From positions 8,122,001-8,186,000 of the forward strand of contig NC_014666.1 of NCBI RefSeq assembly GCF_000166135.1: a stretch of 64,000 nt of DNA, in the 5' to 3' direction. The stretch's first letter is position 1, and the number at the start of each line of letters is the position of its first letter. Positions 33,274-42,292 of the stretch are shown here, one piece after another. The position numbers were made by a program, and so were the translations under genes. The DNA is from Pseudofrankia inefficax. GTDB taxonomy: Bacteria > Actinomycetota > Actinomycetes > Frankiales > Frankiaceae. A model generated the notes under the pieces. That model saw nothing but the letters and a program-made list of their open reading frames with translations, had not been told where the DNA came from and made no database searches.

Positions 33274-34440
33274 TCAGTACGAGCGAGGCAGCCCGAGAAC
33301 GTGCTCGGCGATGTAGTTCTGCACCATCTCCTGCGAGACGGGGGCAATCTTCATCAGCCGCGACTCGGCCCAGAAACGGCCGACCGGGTACTCCGTGGCG
33401 AACGCGAAACCGCCGTGCGTCTGCATCGCCCGGTCCGCGGCGAAGAACGCGGCGTCGGAGGCCAGGAACTTGGCCGTGTTGGCGTGCTCGCCGCACGGAA
33501 GACCCTGGTCGTACCGCCAGGACGCCTGCCTGATGACGAGTTCGGCGGCGGCCAGGCGCATGTGCGCCTCGGCGAGCGGGAACGCGATGCCCTGGTTCTT
33601 CCCGATCGGCCGGCCGAAGACGACCCGCTCGTTCGCGTACTGGGCGGCGACACGCAGCGCGGCCTTGCCGATGCCGAGCGCCTCGGAGGCGATGAGAATC
33701 CGCTCGGGGTTCAGCCCGTCGAGCAGGTACTTGAAGCCCCTGCCCTCCTCGCCGACCAGATCCGACCCGGCGACCCGCAGGCCGTCGTAGCGGACCTCGC
33801 AGGAGCCGACCGCGTTGCGGGCCACCTTGTCGATCTGGTGGATGTCGACCTCCGGCCGGCGCAGGTCGGCCAGCAGCAGGGTCATGCCGTCCGTGCGCTT
33901 CCTGACCTCCTCGAGCGGGGTCGTCCGCACCAGGAGCAGCACCTTCTCGGCGATGTGGCCCTTGGTCGTCCAGACCTTCTGGCCGTGCACGATGTAGTCG
34001 TCGCCGTCGCGGACCGCGCGGGTCGAGATCGAGGTCGTGTCCGTGCCGGCGTCCGGCTCCGTGACGCCGAACGCGACGTGCATCTCCCCGGTGGCGACCT
34101 GGGGCAGGTACTTCTCCTTCTGCGCCTGGCTGCCGTACTTCACGACCGGGTTCATGCCGAAGATCGAGATGTGCAGGGCGCTGGCCGCGTTCATCGCGCC
34201 GCCGGCGGCCGCCACCTCCTCCATCACGATCGACGCCTCGGTGATGCCGCCACCGCCGCCGCCGAACTCCTCCGGGATCGCGATGCCGACCCAGCCGGCC
34301 GCGGCCATGTCGTTGTAGAACTCCCACGGGAACTCGTGGTTCTTCTCGTGCTGGCGCCAGTACTCGGCGTCGTACCCCTTGCAGATGTCCCGCACGGCCT
34401 CGCGGATGGCCGTGTGCTCGGCGGGTTCAGCGAACTCCAT
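33274..34440 (-). CDS. acyl-CoA dehydrogenase
   Basis: A 388-aa FAD enzyme that makes 2-enoyl-CoA from acyl-CoA. GVTEPDAGTDTTSIS (flavin/substrate loop), KVWTTKGHIAEKVLLLVRT, and the C-terminal YANERVVFGRPIGKNQGIAFPLAEAH and MQTHGGFAFATEYPVGRFW are in family order. It follows a MaoC gene on the same strand by 45 nt, so hydration of its product may be coupled. Physiological chain length is unknown. Confidence 0.93.
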   Translation of the reverse strand: MEFAEPAEHTAIREAVRDICKGYDAEYWRQHEKNHEFPWEFYNDMAAAGWVGIAIPEEFGGGGGGITEASIVMEEVAAAGGAMNAASALHISIFGMNPVVKYGSQAQKEKYLPQVATGEMHVAFGVTEPDAGTDTTSISTRAVRDGDDYIVHGQKVWTTKGHIAEKVLLLVRTTPLEEVRKRTDGMTLLLADLRRPEVDIHQIDKVARNAVGSCEVRYDGLRVAGSDLVGEEGRGFKYLLDGLNPERILIASEALGIGKAALRVAAQYANERVVFGRPIGKNQGIAFPLAEAHMRLAAAELVIRQASWRYDQGLPCGEHANTAKFLASDAAFFAADRAMQTHGGFAFATEYPVGRFWAESRLMKIAPVSQEMVQNYIAEHVLGLPRSY

Positions 34441-34485
34441 GCAGACTCCTCGCGCCTCTCTTACAACCAGCTGTGTGGCAAGGGG

Positions 34486-34959
34486 TTATTCGGCCTCGTC
34501 GGCCGGGCGGCAGTGCATCATCGCGGACCGGAACGCCCGGCAGACCAGCTCGTCGTGCTGGTTGTAGCCGTCGTGGCGGAATTCCACGATGCCGACGCCG
34601 GGCCGCGAGCTCGACAGCCGCGCCTTCGTCACCTCGGTCACGACGTGCAGGGTGTCGCCCGCGAACATCGGCTTGGGAAACTCGATCGAACCGAAGCCCA
34701 GGTTCGCCACCGTCGTTCCCAGCGTGAGCTCCGGCACCGCGAGGCCGACGACGGTCGCGATCGTCATCATCGAGTTCATCAGTGGCCGCTTGAACTCGCT
34801 CCTGGCCGCGAACTCGTGGTCGAGGTGCAGCGGCTGCGGGTTCATCGACAGCGTCGTGAGCAGCACGTTGTCGGTCTCGGTGAGCGTGCGGGTGATCGCG
34901 TGGTGCACGACGGTCCCGACCGGCAGCTCCTCGAACCAGGAACCCATCCTCCGGCTCAC
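34486..34959 (-). CDS. MaoC-family (R)-specific enoyl-CoA hydratase/dehydratase
   Basis: A 157-aa hot-dog-fold protein. WFEELPVGTVVHHAITRTLTETDN and NPQPLHLDHEFA (the hydratase-2-like Asp/His region), then PKPMFAGDTLHVVTEV, are typical of mesaconyl/enoyl-CoA hydratases. GTG 34959 is chosen because GAGGAGG lies 8 nt upstream; ATG 34947 has only an overlapping purine run. It is first in an operon with the acyl-CoA dehydrogenase. With the convergent CitE-like lyase it suggests branched or dicarboxylic acyl-CoA turnover. Confidence 0.88.
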   Translation of the reverse strand: MSRRMGSWFEELPVGTVVHHAITRTLTETDNVLLTTLSMNPQPLHLDHEFAARSEFKRPLMNSMMTIATVVGLAVPELTLGTTVANLGFGSIEFPKPMFAGDTLHVVTEVTKARLSSSRPGVGIVEFRHDGYNQHDELVCRAFRSAMMHCRPADEAE

Positions 34960-35210
34960 CGCACTCGCCTCCTCAGATCCTGCGCCAGCTCTGGCCCGAC
35001 GCGTCAGCCCGACCGTGTCAGCAGTCTGCTTCTCGCCTGGCGAGAACGCCATGTCCGACTACTACACCACGCCGGGCGGTGGGTGCGCCCCGGAAAGTGG
35101 CGCGCACCGCCGCCCGTTCGCGCGTGCCTGAGCATCATCGCCAGTTCGCCGGTCGGGCGGGGCAACCCCCGCTGGGGCTGGCCTACGGGAGCGGGGCGCG
35201 CCGGAGGCGT

Positions 35211-36209
35211 CTACGCCGCGTCGGAGACGGCGGTCCTCCCGGCGCCCGCGAGCGCGGCGATCTCGGCCGGTGAGGCGTTCCCACCAGTGACGACGACCGC
35301 GACGCGCTTCCCGGCAAATCGCGCCGGACGGGCCAGGATCGCGGCCAAGGATGCCGCCCCGGCGCCTTCGGCCAGGGTGTGGGCATCGCTGGCCAGCAGG
35401 GCCTGCGCCGACCGGATGTCGTCGTCCGTGACGAGCTGGAAGTCCGCGAGGCCGCCGCACAACACCGCCTGCGGCAACCGGTAGCCCCGCCCGGTGGCGA
35501 GGCCGTCGGCCCGGGTGTGGATCGGCCGGCGTACGCACTCGCCCGCGCGCCAGGAGTCGTGCGCGGCCCGTGCGGCTGTGGACTGCACGCCGACCACCCG
35601 GCAGTGTGGCGCGAGCCGGCCGGCCGCCAGACACGCTCCCGAGGCACCGGTGCCGCTGCCAATCGGAACGATCACGACGTCGAAGTCGGACCGGGCCTCG
35701 AAGATCTCCATGTAGGCCGTTCCGACGCCAGCGATCAGTTCAGGGGTGTCACCAGGGCTGACGAGGAGCTGACCGGTCTCGGCGGCCAACTGCTCGGCTC
35801 GGGCCTGCGCCGACGCCATGTCGGGTCCATGAAGCTCGACGACGGCGCCAAGGGCGGTCAGCGCTCGCACCTTCGAGGACGCCGCGTTCGACGGCATGAC
35901 GACGGTGCAGGGCGCGTCGAACCTGGCGCTGGCATAGGCCATCGACTGGGCGTGGTTCCCCGTCGAATACGTGATCGTCCCGATCGCGCGCTGAGCCGGC
36001 GACAGGCCGGCGAGCAGGTTCAAGCCACCGCGGACCTTGAACGCCCCGGTCGGTTGGACGTTCTCGTGCTTGAGGAAGACGGTCGCTCCGACGGCGGCGT
36101 TGAGGGCGGGATACGACCACATCGGCGTCACCGGGAGATGAGCGGCCAGAAGATCACGAGCGGCGGCGAGGTCGGCAAAAGTGGGGAGCGAGGCACAACC
36201 GTCTTCCAT
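35211..36209 (-). CDS. threonine dehydratase-like PLP enzyme
   Basis: A 332-aa fold-type II PLP enzyme. HENVQPTGAFKVRGGLNLL holds the PLP lysine, STGNHAQSMAYAS the substrate loop, GSGTGASGACLA the phosphate cradle, and VVVTGGNAS the C-terminal cofactor Ser/Asn loop. There is no C-terminal ACT regulatory domain, so it is of the catabolic or serine/threonine-racemase-like type. It is divergent from a LysR gene 83 bp away, probably its regulator. The start at 36209 is uncertain: no ribosome site, and longer in-frame starts exist to 36251. Confidence 0.88.
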   Translation of the reverse strand: MEDGCASLPTFADLAAARDLLAAHLPVTPMWSYPALNAAVGATVFLKHENVQPTGAFKVRGGLNLLAGLSPAQRAIGTITYSTGNHAQSMAYASARFDAPCTVVMPSNAASSKVRALTALGAVVELHGPDMASAQARAEQLAAETGQLLVSPGDTPELIAGVGTAYMEIFEARSDFDVVIVPIGSGTGASGACLAAGRLAPHCRVVGVQSTAARAAHDSWRAGECVRRPIHTRADGLATGRGYRLPQAVLCGGLADFQLVTDDDIRSAQALLASDAHTLAEGAGAASLAAILARPARFAGKRVAVVVTGGNASPAEIAALAGAGRTAVSDAA

Positions 36210-36292
36210 ATGAGCATGGTCCGACAGGTCGATCCATCGGTCCAATGCCAACTATCACCCGAACACATCGACCAGATTGATACGTTTGGCGG

Positions 36293-37291
36293 ATGCTGGA
36301 CGTGACCAGGCTGCGGGTGCTCGTGGCCGTCGCTCGACACGGTTCGGTGACCGCCGCGGCCCGGGCCCTCCAGTACGCGCAGCCGTCCGTCAGCCACCAC
36401 CTGTCGCGACTGGAGGCGGAAACCGGCAGCCAGCTGATCCAGCGGGTCGGCCGGGGCGTTCGCCTCACGGAGGCCGGCCAGGTGCTGGCCGAACGAGCAG
36501 AGGAGATCCTCGGCCGCCTCGATGCCGCCGAGGCCGAGCTGGCCACGTACACGGGGCTGCGGGCGGGGCGGGTCCGTCTGGCCGCATTTCCGTCCGCCCT
36601 CGGGACCTTCGTGCCGACGGCCGCGGCCGCGTTCGCCGCCGCCAGCCCTGGCATCGAACTGCGCCTGACCGAGGCCGAGCCGCCCGACGCCATCCGGCTG
36701 CTGCGCTCCGGCGAGGTCGACGTCGCCCTGATCTTCGCCTACCGGGACCAGCCATCGGAAGGGAACAAGCCACGAGACGCTCAGCCGGCCAATCCCACGG
36801 TTACAGCTGCCGCACCCAGCCAACCGCGGGACGAGCCAGCAGACGACGGCCTGCGTCGCGTCACGTTGCTGACCGAACCGATCTATCTGGTGACCCCGCT
36901 GAACCTGCCCGGAGATCGATTGGTCGACCACAGCTCGAAACGATGGATCGCCGGCTGCGAGCGGTGTCGTACCGCATTGATTCAGTCCTGCACGGCGGTC
37001 GGCTTCACTCCCGACATCGCCTTCACCACCGACGACTACCTGGCGGTCCAGGCGTTGGTCGCCGCTGGTCTCGGCGTCACCACCTTGCCCGACCTAAGCC
37101 TGCGCTCCCACCGCCACCCCGGCGTCCGCGCCACCGAGATCCCCGGTCTCGCCCGCACGGTGACCGCCGCCGTGCACGGCGAACCCCCGGACCCGCCGGC
37201 CACCGCCGCCCTCCTCGCCCACCTCGCCACCGCGGCGCGAGCCTGGACTCCGGAGCCCTCAGGGTGCGCGGCCATCGAGGACCGCCGGTAG
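36293..37291 (+). CDS. LysR-family transcriptional regulator
   Basis: A 332-aa regulator. The winged HTH is residues 1-60 (LRVLVAVARHGSVTAAARALQYAQPSVSHHL). The effector domain follows, interrupted by a polar, Pro-rich insertion at about 152-186 that is unusual for the family. ATG 36293 has TACGTT six bases upstream and no ribosome site, so it is probably leaderless. It is divergent from the threonine dehydratase-like gene. The last codons and stop fall inside the first unit of a 24-bp tandem repeat, so the C-terminus (AIEDRR) may have been altered by repeat expansion. Confidence 0.88.
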   Translation: MLDVTRLRVLVAVARHGSVTAAARALQYAQPSVSHHLSRLEAETGSQLIQRVGRGVRLTEAGQVLAERAEEILGRLDAAEAELATYTGLRAGRVRLAAFPSALGTFVPTAAAAFAAASPGIELRLTEAEPPDAIRLLRSGEVDVALIFAYRDQPSEGNKPRDAQPANPTVTAAAPSQPRDEPADDGLRRVTLLTEPIYLVTPLNLPGDRLVDHSSKRWIAGCERCRTALIQSCTAVGFTPDIAFTTDDYLAVQALVAAGLGVTTLPDLSLRSHRHPGVRATEIPGLARTVTAAVHGEPPDPPATAALLAHLATAARAWTPEPSGCAAIEDRR

Positions 37292-37344
37292 TCGGTCATC
37301 GAGGACCGCCGGTAGTCGGTCATCGAGGACCGCCGGTAGTCGGT
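37273..37344. repeat. three perfect 24-bp tandem repeats
   Basis: Units 37273-37296, 37297-37320 and 37321-37344 are identical, and the next bases begin a fourth (catcgg). The array starts inside the 3' end of the LysR gene. There are no spacers, so it is not a CRISPR. Confidence 0.95.
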
Positions 37345-37410
37345 CATCGGGGTACACGCCGGCCTTCAATTCTTCGCCAACCACCACCGCCTACCCGACC
37401 GCATTCGGAG

Positions 37411-38481
37411 CTAGCGCGAACTGTCGGGTAGTGGCACGCACTCCTGCCGGATGAATATTAGGCGCGCGGGATCAACATATCCCCAGATTCCCGGCGGTGC
37501 GACATAGGACCAGTACCGGGTCCGATACGGTCCGTTATCCGTCGGCGTCACCACATAGACGAGCCCGCCAGTCGACAGGGTTCCGCGGGATACTTTCTCT
37601 GCGGACAGTATCGCCCCCACGCTATCTTTGGCCTTGTACGTCCGCACCACCGTGCAGCCGGGAACCGACTTACCAAGAGTCGGCCGAGAAATAGTCGAGG
37701 CGCCATCGACACGCGTCGACGTCGAACCAGCCACAACGGGCACCGCCGTCACGGGCGCAGCCTCCGCCAGATCGGACGGCTTTCCCTCCTTGCCTCCCAA
37801 CCCCATAAGGAAACCAGCGGCACCCCAGCCCAGCGGGATCAAGAACACCAGCGCGCCCAGCAGCGCTACTGGGCGAACACGCCCGCGTCCCGCGCGCATA
37901 CGGACAGTGGGCCTTTCCCGGCGCAACTTCGGGCGCGGCAATTTAGAATCGGCGCTCAAGGCGGCTGGAAAATGCTCATTCGCGCCGACCGTCACTGGAG
38001 CCTCCGCCTCAGGCTCCTTCACATCCACACCCACCACCGGCGCGGGCTTCACAGCGGACTCGACCGAATCGGCACCCACCGGCATCTCGGACCCGGAGGT
38101 AGGCCTCCGGCCATGTGCCGAAGCGCCGGTCAGCGGACCGTTCGCGGCAGACTCCCTCTCGGTCGGCGCCGGCACCGGCGCGATGGAGACGGTCGCCTGG
38201 AGACACTTCCAGCGCTCGGACCACTCGGCTTCGTCACCATGGCAGGTCCGCACGATCGCGAGGGTCGTCGCGCGTGAAGGAAGTCGCCTACCCGCCAGGT
38301 AGTCGTCGAGGGTACTACGACCTATTCCGACTGTTTTCGCGAGCGCCCGGCAGGTCAGGTCGGCCGTCACCCGGAGTTCGGCGAGGTCGGCGCCGAATGT
38401 CTTGAGCGGTTCGTCGTCTGCCGGGCGCTGGCGAATCACGCGCGCTACCACTTTGTGCCCCTTCGCTGCGCCGTCCCTCAT
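37411..38481 (-). CDS. membrane-anchored HTH protein with extracytoplasmic SH3-like tail
   Basis: A 356-aa protein of RodZ-like layout. It has an N-terminal XRE-type helix-turn-helix (about 28-85, TCRALAKTVGIGRSTLDDYLAGRRLPSR), a long Pro/Ala/Glu linker, and a single membrane helix at about 204-228 preceded by a basic patch (RMRAGRGRVR). The outer domain of about 125 residues has two Cys and an SH3-like string of Tyr/Trp strands (TRYWSYVAPPGIWGYVD). No named family is recognised. It may sense the envelope and signal inward, or act in cell shape. The start is uncertain (ATG 38481; frame open to 38580). It is divergent from a secreted protein with similar aromatic strands. Confidence 0.65.
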   Translation of the reverse strand: MRDGAAKGHKVVARVIRQRPADDEPLKTFGADLAELRVTADLTCRALAKTVGIGRSTLDDYLAGRRLPSRATTLAIVRTCHGDEAEWSERWKCLQATVSIAPVPAPTERESAANGPLTGASAHGRRPTSGSEMPVGADSVESAVKPAPVVGVDVKEPEAEAPVTVGANEHFPAALSADSKLPRPKLRRERPTVRMRAGRGRVRPVALLGALVFLIPLGWGAAGFLMGLGGKEGKPSDLAEAAPVTAVPVVAGSTSTRVDGASTISRPTLGKSVPGCTVVRTYKAKDSVGAILSAEKVSRGTLSTGGLVYVVTPTDNGPYRTRYWSYVAPPGIWGYVDPARLIFIRQECVPLPDSSR

Positions 38482-38602
38482 CCGGAGGTCCCAGGTGTGT
38501 CCAGGACTGTCCGGAACCCTAGCCGGACACGTGCCGGCCTCGTAGACCGGGATTGCCGCCCCACCCGAGAGGCGGCACATCCGATTGCGAAGGCAGCTTT
38601 CT

Positions 38603-39319
38603 ATGCATATCTGTCAGGCTCGATGGGCCGCCCGTCTCTTGACGGTCGTACTCATCACCCTCGTCGGCGTATTGACCCTGGCACCCGACTCACAGGCAGC
38701 GGTCCGTCGAAAGGTGGCACCAGGCCGGGACCACACCCTGCGTGCGAGTAATCATCGAGACGTTCGCGGGCCGGGCGAATCCGACGACTACCGCAACCTG
38801 GTCGTCGGCAACGCCCTCGCGGGAACTATCCTCGACGCGGGGCCGGTGAAGCACGGGTACCGGGCCGTTTGGGTCAACGGCGTCGACCGGTGCCTGTGGA
38901 TGCCAGTTGACGGTCAGACACTGCAAACGGTTAGCGGCAAGGCCCGCCATTCGTGCGATACGTTCGAGGGCCTCAACGTCGGCACGTTCGCGTCCAGGGT
39001 AAATTGCCTGACGGGTCGGAAACCCGCATGCTCACCGACCAACAACGGCTCACCGGCCCGGATCAGGACCAGCCGTCCGGGTTGTGCGGCGGTGCCCGCA
39101 TACGGCAACGTCTTCCCATGGCGCACTGGCGCCCAGCCGCGCGATCAGTACGGCACGATCAGGCATGACTACAACGTCCTCTGGCGCTACGTGACCAAAG
39201 ACAAGAGGTTCGTCATGGTTAACGACAACCACAAGCGCAGGGACCCCACGTTCGCCCAGACCCGCCCTGCGGGCGGCCACTGGTTTTTCGTACCCGCCGC
39301 CTGCATAGACCTCCACTAA
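38603..39319 (+). CDS. secreted protein of unknown function
   Basis: A 238-aa protein with a signal peptide (ARWAARLLTVVLITLVGVLTL, cleavage after the DSQA-A region near residue 33). The mature part has six or more Cys, which could form disulfides, and a C-terminal YNVLWRYVTKDKRFVMVND reminiscent of an SH3-like strand set. ATG 38603 is taken because AAGG lies 10 nt ahead; a TTG at 38585 adds six residues. GC content is slightly below that of its neighbours. It is divergent from the membrane HTH protein, which suggests a shared role. Confidence 0.65.
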   Translation: MHICQARWAARLLTVVLITLVGVLTLAPDSQAAVRRKVAPGRDHTLRASNHRDVRGPGESDDYRNLVVGNALAGTILDAGPVKHGYRAVWVNGVDRCLWMPVDGQTLQTVSGKARHSCDTFEGLNVGTFASRVNCLTGRKPACSPTNNGSPARIRTSRPGCAAVPAYGNVFPWRTGAQPRDQYGTIRHDYNVLWRYVTKDKRFVMVNDNHKRRDPTFAQTRPAGGHWFFVPAACIDLH

Positions 39320-39500
39320 TTCCGGACGTCGGTCCACGAGCGAAAAGAGGTGTACTGGTCAGCGGCACCGGCGATCACATTGACGGGCTGACCCGGCCGT
39401 CGCAGCACTAGCCGCGCAGTTCCGCAGCGTTGCCGCCAGACCACTCTCTTCGTTTCTTTGTTGGCCAACGACGTCGATACGGATTGACTTTCCAAGCCGA

Positions 39501-39541
39501 AAGGTGCTGGTGCCGGCGAGTCGCGCCGGCACCAGCACCTT
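39501..39541 (-). terminator. 18-bp-stem terminator of GT39 gene
   Basis: Perfect 18-bp stem (39501-39518 with 39524-39541), 5-nt loop, 31 nt beyond the GT39 stop codon. Confidence 0.88.
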
Positions 39542-39571
39542 GGGCCGTCCCCGCTGGGCGCGGGTGGTGGG

Positions 39572-42094
39572 TTACGACTTCGGCTTGGTCAGGTCGTACA
39601 GGGTCTGGCCGTTGACGGTGACGGTCGAGTAGTTCGCCTCGACCCAGGTGGTGATCTGGCTGATCACGCCGTTGCCGCCGCCACCGAAGCCGCCGCCACC
39701 CCCGCCGAGGTAGTAGTGGATCTGCCCGTCCTTCACGTACTTCTGGAACTGGGCCAGGGTGATGGCGTTGTCGCTGCCGGTGAAGCCGCCGATCGCCATG
39801 ACCGGGAGGCCGCCGCTGGCCAGCTCCAACGAGGCCGCGGACTGCGAGCTGCTGACGGCGGCGACCCAGCGGTACAGGCCGGCGTTCGTCGACAGGAGCT
39901 TCGTCACCGCGCTGTCGGCCTGGGCGTCCATGCCCAGGCCGCCGGCAGAGCGGGCGGCCGTACCGGTCTGGCCCTCCGCCGAGGTCGCACCGGTGGCCGG
40001 GGCCTCGTTACCGGTAGCCGAGCCGCCCGGCTGACCCGCGCCGTCCGCCGAGCCGGTGCCGTTCGGCCCGCCCGCACCGCCGAAGCCGGGGAAACCGCCA
40101 GGCGCGGCGCCAGCCTGGTTGGTCCCGTCGGCGCCACGAGCGGCGCCCGGGTTGAACCCGCCACCCGGCCCGCCGAAGCCGCCGCCTCGGGCCGACGCGG
40201 GCCCGGCGAGCGGGGTGGAGCCGGTGTGCGCGACCGAAGCGGTCTCCAGCGCGTAGGCGGCCGGCGCGCCGACCGTCCCGAACGCCGCGGCGGCCAGCGC
40301 GACGATGGCCACCGCCCGGCGCGCCGGCGTCAGCCGGCCGGTCGGGGCGTCGATGTCCTCGCGGTTGGCCAGCCGCGGCCAGGCCAGCAGGACGACGGCG
40401 GCGAGCAGGCCGGTCAGCAGGACGGGGTAGCGCAGCCAGGTCTGCCAGTCGGTACGGCCGAGCAGGACGAAGTCCCAGACCGCGGTTACCCCACAGCTCA
40501 CGGCGAGGACAGCCCGGCTGACCAGCTGGTCACGGGTCTGCCACAGCGACCACGCCCCCAGCGCGACCGTCCCCGCGATGCCCGGGGCGAGCGCGACCGA
40601 GTAGTACTCGTGGATCGTGCCCTTCATGTAGCTGAAGACGAGCGCGGTGACGATCGTCCAGCCGCCCCAGAGCACCAGGGCCGCGCGGAGCCGGTCGGTC
40701 CGGGGCGCCCGCCTGGTCGCCCACAGGCCGCCGACGAGCAGGATCAACGCCGCCGGCAGCAGCCAGGAGATCTGCGCCCCGAAGTTGTCGCTGAACATCC
40801 GGGTGATGCCGGTCGCGCCGCCGAAGCCGCCGCCACCGCCGCCGCCGGGGCCGGTCGGCGCTCCGCCCGCGAATCCTTCGGCTGCCCGCGCCGCCGCGCC
40901 GGCCGCCGCGGTCGGCGCGTCGCCGGAGGCGTTGGAACCGAGCGCGGCCAGCGCGTCCGCCGCCTGTCCGGTCGGTCGGCCGCCGCCACCACCGCCGTTG
41001 CCGTCGCCGCCGAAGATCCGCCCGAGGCCGTTGTAGCCGAAGGCGAGGCCCAGCACGCTGTTGTTACCGGAGCCGCCGAAGTACGGCCGTGAGCTCGCCG
41101 GCCACAGGATGGTGGCCAAGACCCACCATCCCGCGCCGACGACGATGCCGACACCGCTGAGCAGCACATGCCCGATCCGAGCCCGCAGCCCGGTCGGGGC
41201 GGCGATCAGGTAGGCCAGCGCGAAGGCCGGAACCACCAGGAACGCCTGCAGCATCTTGGTGAGGAAGCCAAAGCCGAGGGCGACGCCCGCCAGCGTGAGC
41301 CACCGCCACGAGGCGACTTCCAGGGCCCGCGTCACGCAGTAGGCGGCGAAGACCAACAGCAGAACGAGCAGGGCATCCGGGTTGTTGAAGCGGAACATCA
41401 GCACCGCGACCGGCGTCAACGCGCACAGCGCGCCCGCGAGCAGCCCCATGGCCGGCCCGGCCACCCGCCGGACCGCCCCATAGAGGAGTCCCACCGAGGC
41501 GACGCCGCACAGCGCGTTCGGAACGAGCATGCTCCAGCTGGAGAATCCGAAGATCCGTCCGGACAGCGCCATCATCCAGAGTGAGGCGGGCGGCTTGTCG
41601 ACGGTGATGTAGTTCGACGCATCGATGGAGCCGAAGAAGAAGGCCTTCCAGCTCTTCGTCCCGGCCTGGACGGCTGCGGCGTAGAAGCTGTTCCCGTAGT
41701 TGGACGCGCCAAGGCCCCACAGGTAGAGGACCGCGGTCGCGGCGAGCAGGACCAGCAACGCGGGGCGGGCCCAGCGCGGGTCCTCGGGCCGGCCGCGCAG
41801 GAGCCGACCGGACCGTCCGGGCCGGCCATGCCGCCCACCGCCGGAGCCTCGGCCACCTGCGCCACCGCCGGAACCGTCACCGTCACGCTCGCCGTCACCG
41901 TTCGCGGGGCCGGAGCCAGGACGCTCGCCGTCGCGTGGGAACCCGGGGGCCTGCCGGCCCGGCCAGGTCTCGACGACGTCGATCCCACCGGTCTGGCTCG
42001 CGTCCGCCGCATAGGGATTCGCCAGCGGCGGCTGGGTGGCATAGGGGTCAAGGGAGTGTTGCGGGGCGCGCCAGGCGCCCTCGTCCGCTCTCAT
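39572..42094 (-). CDS. GT39-family membrane glycosyltransferase (YkcB/ArnT-like)
   Basis: An 840-aa polytopic protein. The first 108 residues are low-complexity and cytosolic. Eleven or more membrane segments follow. The first outer loop contains FFGSIDASNYITVDKPPASLW, the GT39 region with the catalytic acidic residues. It would transfer a sugar from a lipid-phosphate carrier to an envelope acceptor. Two long Gly-rich inserts are odd: one near residues 355-425 (GGDGNGGGGGG; GPGGGGGGGFGG) and one near 650-710. The C-terminal YYLGGGGGGFGG-containing domain is shared with YkcB-like actinobacterial proteins. It lies downstream of the GT2-GtrA gene, the presumed maker of its lipid-linked donor. 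Confidence 0.88.
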   Translation of the reverse strand: MRADEGAWRAPQHSLDPYATQPPLANPYAADASQTGGIDVVETWPGRQAPGFPRDGERPGSGPANGDGERDGDGSGGGAGGRGSGGGRHGRPGRSGRLLRGRPEDPRWARPALLVLLAATAVLYLWGLGASNYGNSFYAAAVQAGTKSWKAFFFGSIDASNYITVDKPPASLWMMALSGRIFGFSSWSMLVPNALCGVASVGLLYGAVRRVAGPAMGLLAGALCALTPVAVLMFRFNNPDALLVLLLVFAAYCVTRALEVASWRWLTLAGVALGFGFLTKMLQAFLVVPAFALAYLIAAPTGLRARIGHVLLSGVGIVVGAGWWVLATILWPASSRPYFGGSGNNSVLGLAFGYNGLGRIFGGDGNGGGGGGRPTGQAADALAALGSNASGDAPTAAAGAAARAAEGFAGGAPTGPGGGGGGGFGGATGITRMFSDNFGAQISWLLPAALILLVGGLWATRRAPRTDRLRAALVLWGGWTIVTALVFSYMKGTIHEYYSVALAPGIAGTVALGAWSLWQTRDQLVSRAVLAVSCGVTAVWDFVLLGRTDWQTWLRYPVLLTGLLAAVVLLAWPRLANREDIDAPTGRLTPARRAVAIVALAAAAFGTVGAPAAYALETASVAHTGSTPLAGPASARGGGFGGPGGGFNPGAARGADGTNQAGAAPGGFPGFGGAGGPNGTGSADGAGQPGGSATGNEAPATGATSAEGQTGTAARSAGGLGMDAQADSAVTKLLSTNAGLYRWVAAVSSSQSAASLELASGGLPVMAIGGFTGSDNAITLAQFQKYVKDGQIHYYLGGGGGGFGGGGNGVISQITTWVEANYSTVTVNGQTLYDLTKPKS

Positions 42095-42292
42095 CGGTCG
42101 TTCTCCGAGTTCCAGTGATTGGCGGGGAAGTAACTGCCAGGTAGGACAGGTGTGGTCAGTGCTGGGCCAGGTGGCGCGGCGCCAGGCCGGGCTGAGAAGC
42201 GACGTCCGGCGGGGAGGCGGCGCCGGGCCGAGGCGCCAGGCCGGGCGGGGAAGCGGAGCGCGGGCCGGCGCTCCCGGTGCCCGGCCCCGCGG

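Noticed and set aside
35052..35132. A 26-aa ORF (MSDYYTTPGGG...) upstream of the MaoC gene
   Set aside because: Too short and without ribosome site; the same bases form a GC hairpin, which explains them better.
37273..37344. CRISPR array
   Set aside because: Repeat units are contiguous with no spacers and no cas genes are near.
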